A stretch of DNA of 64,000 nucleotides, taken from contig NZ_JAMSLX010000007.1 of NCBI RefSeq assembly GCF_023806085.1, positions 62,001 to 126,000 on the forward strand, given 5' to 3'. The DNA is from Hephaestia sp. MAHUQ-44. Its GTDB lineage: Bacteria; Pseudomonadota; Alphaproteobacteria; Sphingomonadales; Sphingomonadaceae. Positions 61,744-64,000 of the stretch are shown here, in pieces. The notes below the pieces were generated by a model, which worked only from the letters and a program-made list of their open reading frames with translations, had not been told where the DNA came from and did not search any database. The first letter of the stretch is position 1. Each line of letters opens with the position of its first letter. The translations under genes and the position numbers were made by a program.

Positions 61744-63080
61744 GCGAGCAGCCGCGTGAGCGTCGTGCGGTAGCGCGCAGCCACGGCGTCGCGTGCAACG
61801 TGGCGACCGTCCACCACCACCTGTCGCCCCCCGCGCCAGACATGCTGGACGGCGTTGCGGCTGGCGAAGATCCAGCCGTCGAGCAGCGCATCGCTGCTGC
61901 GCCCGATCAGCGCGGGATCGTCGGCATCGAGCACCACCAGATCGGCGGGCGCGCCGACCGTGAGGCCGGTCGCGACTCCCAATGCTTGGGCGCCGCCTGC
62001 CAGCGCGCCGCCGAACAATCGCGCGCCGGCCGACGGCCGATTCTCGTCCGCCAGCACATTGCGTTGGCGCTGTATCAGCCGCTGGGCATATTCGATCGCG
62101 CGCAGTTCGTCGGCGGCGTTGATGCGGATGTTCGAATCGGTGCCGGTCGCAAACGCGCCGCCTGCCGCGAGATAGCGGACGGCGGGGAAGATGCCGTCGC
62201 CCAGATTGGCCTCGGTGACCGGGCACAGCCCCGCGACCGCGCCGCTCGCGGCGAGCGCGTCGCCTTCGGTATCGGTCAGGTGGGTCGCGTGGATGAGGCA
62301 CCAGCACGCATCGACTCCCGCATTGGCGAGCAGCCATTCGACCGGTCGCGCGCCGGTCGCGGCGAGGCACGCTTCGACCTCCTTCACCTGCTCGGCGGCG
62401 TGGATATGGATCGGGCCGTCGCCCGCGAGCGGCAGGATCGCGGCCAGTTCGTCGGCGGTCACCGCGCGCAGCGAATGCGGGGCGATGCCGATAATGACGT
62501 CATCCGGCAGCAGCGCGCGCGACGCGTCGACCAGCCGCGCGAAGCCATCGATGTCGGACACGAACCGCCGTTGGCCCGGCGTCGGCGGCACGCCCCCGAA
62601 ATCAGCGTGCGCGTAAAAGACCGGAAGCAAGGTCAATCCGACCCCCGTCTGGTCGGCGGCGGCGACAATGCTCGCGGCGGTCGCGGCGGGATCGGCATAA
62701 CGGTGGCCATCGACATCGTTGTGGAGATAGTGAAACTCGCCGACGCGCGTGTAGCCGGTCTCAAGCATCTCGACATAAGCGAGCGCGGTGATCGCGGCGA
62801 TGTCGTCGGGGGTCAGCCGGTCGAGAAAGGCGTACATCACGTCGCGCCAGCTCCAGAAATCGTCACCGGCGCGGCCGCGGCGTTCGGAAAGCCCCGCCAT
62901 CCCCCGCTGGAAGCCATGGCTATGCACGTTGCACAGCCCCGGCACGCCGATCGCGTGCCGCACATCGCCGGGTTGCGCCGCGCCTACCTCGATCGACGCA
63001 ATCCGGCCGTGCTGCACGCCCACCCGCACGCCGGTCGCCCAGCCGTCGGGAAGCAGCGCCGTCTCGAACCATAGATGCAT
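61740..63080 (-). CDS. hutF: Formimidoylglutamate deiminase
   Basis: This 446-residue amidohydrolase has metal ligands in [13 protein letters not shown] and [22 protein letters not shown], and the final Asp in [10 protein letters not shown]. It deiminates N-formimino-L-glutamate to N-formylglutamate, the branch of histidine degradation ended by HutG. This indicates the five-step Pseudomonas-type pathway rather than direct formiminoglutamase. ATG 63080 is 60 bases from hutI on the other strand, with the palindrome between. Confidence 0.95.
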   Translation of the reverse strand: MHLWFETALLPDGWATGVRVGVQHGRIASIEVGAAQPGDVRHAIGVPGLCNVHSHGFQRGMAGLSERRGRAGDDFWSWRDVMYAFLDRLTPDDIAAITALAYVEMLETGYTRVGEFHYLHNDVDGHRYADPAATAASIVAAADQTGVGLTLLPVFYAHADFGGVPPTPGQRRFVSDIDGFARLVDASRALLPDDVIIGIAPHSLRAVTADELAAILPLAGDGPIHIHAAEQVKEVEACLAATGARPVEWLLANAGVDACWCLIHATHLTDTEGDALAASGAVAGLCPVTEANLGDGIFPAVRYLAAGGAFATGTDSNIRINAADELRAIEYAQRLIQRQRNVLADENRPSAGARLFGGALAGGAQALGVATGLTVGAPADLVVLDADDPALIGRSSDALLDGWIFASRNAVQHVWRGGRQVVVDGRHVARDAVAARYRTTLTRLLA

Positions 63081-63097
63081 ACGCGTCGCCCTCGCCG

Positions 63098-63115
63098 ATT
63101 ATGTCTAGACATAAT
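63098..63115. promoter_or_regulatory. Perfect 18-bp palindrome, probable HutC operator
   Basis: ATTATGTCTAGACATAAT is fully symmetrical and lies between the divergent hutF-hutC and hutI starts. The inner TGTCTAGACA fits the TGTNTANACA-type sites bound by HutC regulators. One site here could repress both directions. Confidence 0.82.
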
Positions 63116-63140
63116 AGCGCGGCGTGACGAGGATGGCGAC

Positions 63141-64000
63141 ATGGATCGCACGGTCGACCGACTCTGGCATCATGCGCGGCTCGCGACGATGGTCGGCGCG
63201 GGGCTGGGGGTGATCGAGAACGGCGCGATTGCCGCAAAAGACGGGCGTATCGTCTATGCCGGCGCGGCCGAGGGCGCGCCGTCCGACTCGATCGAGCGGA
63301 TCGATTGCGGCGGGCGCTGGATCACGCCCGGACTGGTCGATTGCCACACACACCTCGTCTACGCCGGCAACCGTGCGCCCGAATTCGAGCAGCGGCTCGA
63401 GGGCGCGTCCTATGAGGAGATCGCGCGCGCCGGCGGCGGGATCGCCTCGACGGTGCGGGCCACGCGCGCCGCCGACGAGGGCGCGCTGATTGCCGAGAGC
63501 CTGCCCCGGCTCGACGCGCTGATCGCCGAAGGCGTGACGACGATCGAGATCAAGTCGGGCTATGGCCTGTCGCTCGATGCCGAGATCAGGATGTTGCGCG
63601 CGGCGCGGGCGCTTGGGGGCCGGCGTGGGGTTCGCGTGGTGACCAGTTTCCTCGGCGCACATGCGGTTCCGCCCGGCACCGACGCCGACGCGTACCTCAC
63701 CGAGGTGTGCGATCGGATGATCCCCGCGATCGCCGAGGCAGGCCTCGCCGATGGGGTCGATGCCTTTTGCGAGACGATCGGCTTCACCCCTGCGCAAACC
63801 GAACGCGTGTTCGCAGCGGCGGCGGCGCACGGCCTGCCGGTCAAGCTCCACGCCGAACAACTCTCGAACAGCCACGGTGCCGCGCTCGCGGCGAAATACG
63901 GCGCGCTCTCGGCCGACCATCTCGAACATCTCGACGCCGCCGGGATCGCCGCGATGGCGGCAGCGGGGACGGTGGCGGTGCTGCTACCGGGCGCCTTCTA
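63141..64000 (+). CDS. hutI: Imidazolonepropionase, 3' end beyond window
   Basis: The first 286 residues are visible; the family is about 400. The protein shows [20 protein letters not shown] (metal His pair near residue 75), [46 protein letters not shown] and [16 protein letters not shown]. It hydrolyses 4-imidazolone-5-propionate to formiminoglutamate, the HutF substrate. GAGG eight bases before ATG 63141 supports the start. The rest of the hut genes presumably follow outside the window. Confidence 0.95.
   Translation, partial: MDRTVDRLWHHARLATMVGAGLGVIENGAIAAKDGRIVYAGAAEGAPSDSIERIDCGGRWITPGLVDCHTHLVYAGNRAPEFEQRLEGASYEEIARAGGGIASTVRATRAADEGALIAESLPRLDALIAEGVTTIEIKSGYGLSLDAEIRMLRAARALGGRRGVRVVTSFLGAHAVPPGTDADAYLTEVCDRMIPAIAEAGLADGVDAFCETIGFTPAQTERVFAAAAAHGLPVKLHAEQLSNSHGAALAAKYGALSADHLEHLDAAGIAAMAAAGTVAVLLPGAF

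Overview
The window is a GC-rich, densely packed chromosomal segment from a free-living alphaproteobacterium, most likely Sphingomonas or a close relative in the Sphingomonadales. The grounds are: the gene set (TonB-dependent receptor, COQ9, Cbp3-type chaperone, TIGR02186 protein, DUF177, tyrC-hisC pairing); many 4-base ATGA/GTGA stop-start overlaps; and four copies of a palindromic intergenic element of the kind common in sphingomonad genomes. Nearly everything is ordinary chromosome. I see no prophage, insertion sequence, CRISPR array or rRNA; one tRNA (Leu-GAG) is present. Species level is inference.

Layout. 1-1.1 kb: 5' part of a type III polyketide synthase, tRNA-Leu and a perfect 33-bp inverted repeat. 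1.1-6.2 kb: MATE exporter, zinc-ribbon protein, and a tight ftsE-ftsX-ydcF-plsC operon. 6.3-10.2 kb: amino-acid biosynthesis, with tyrC-hisC divergent from metX-metW. 10.2-15.8 kb: ssb, a feoAB iron-uptake operon behind a probable Fur box, COQ9, an EamA exporter and an Old Yellow Enzyme. 16-19.6 kb: riboflavin genes (small membrane protein-ribD-ribE-ribB/ribA-like-ribH), where the GTP cyclohydrolase II half has lost its zinc cysteines. 19.7-29.9 kb: tonB, gltX, prs, a PilZ protein, sucC, etfB-etfA, an ATPase, DUF177/Cbp3 genes, bamE and an RcnB-like protein.

30-42.3 kb: a periplasmic surveillance pair (penicillin-binding protein 1C and a thioester alpha-2-macroglobulin), divergent from an NfrB-like membrane glycosyltransferase with a small NfrA-like partner, then a TauE/SafE permease and a TIGR02186 protein.

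42.4-54.8 kb: a complete amino-sugar (GlcNAc/chitin oligomer) module. A GntR regulator, a SIS-type GlcN-6-P deaminase and NagA run one way. A TonB-dependent receptor, a GH20 hexosaminidase, an EIIA-HPr-EI fusion and a GlcNAc EIICB run the other way. Two inverted copies of a TTGGTATTG motif lie in the shared promoter region. Together these would capture the sugar at the outer membrane, trim it in the periplasm, phosphorylate it on import and convert it to fructose-6-P. EIICB carries a second, cysteine-less EIIB domain.

54.9-61 kb: a small lower-GC lipoprotein, galE, msrA, an aquaporin, a Sua5-type tRNA enzyme, an acyl-CoA dehydrogenase and a Rap1a/Tai-like protein. 61-64 kb: the start of a histidine-degradation locus, hutF-hutC divergent from hutI (cut by the window end), with a perfect 18-bp palindrome between them as the likely HutC operator.

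I did not find a clearly new multi-gene system. The most unusual items are the shortened NfrB/NfrA-like pair, the duplicated EIIB domain, the inactive-looking RibA domain, and palindromic repeats lying inside or against coding regions.
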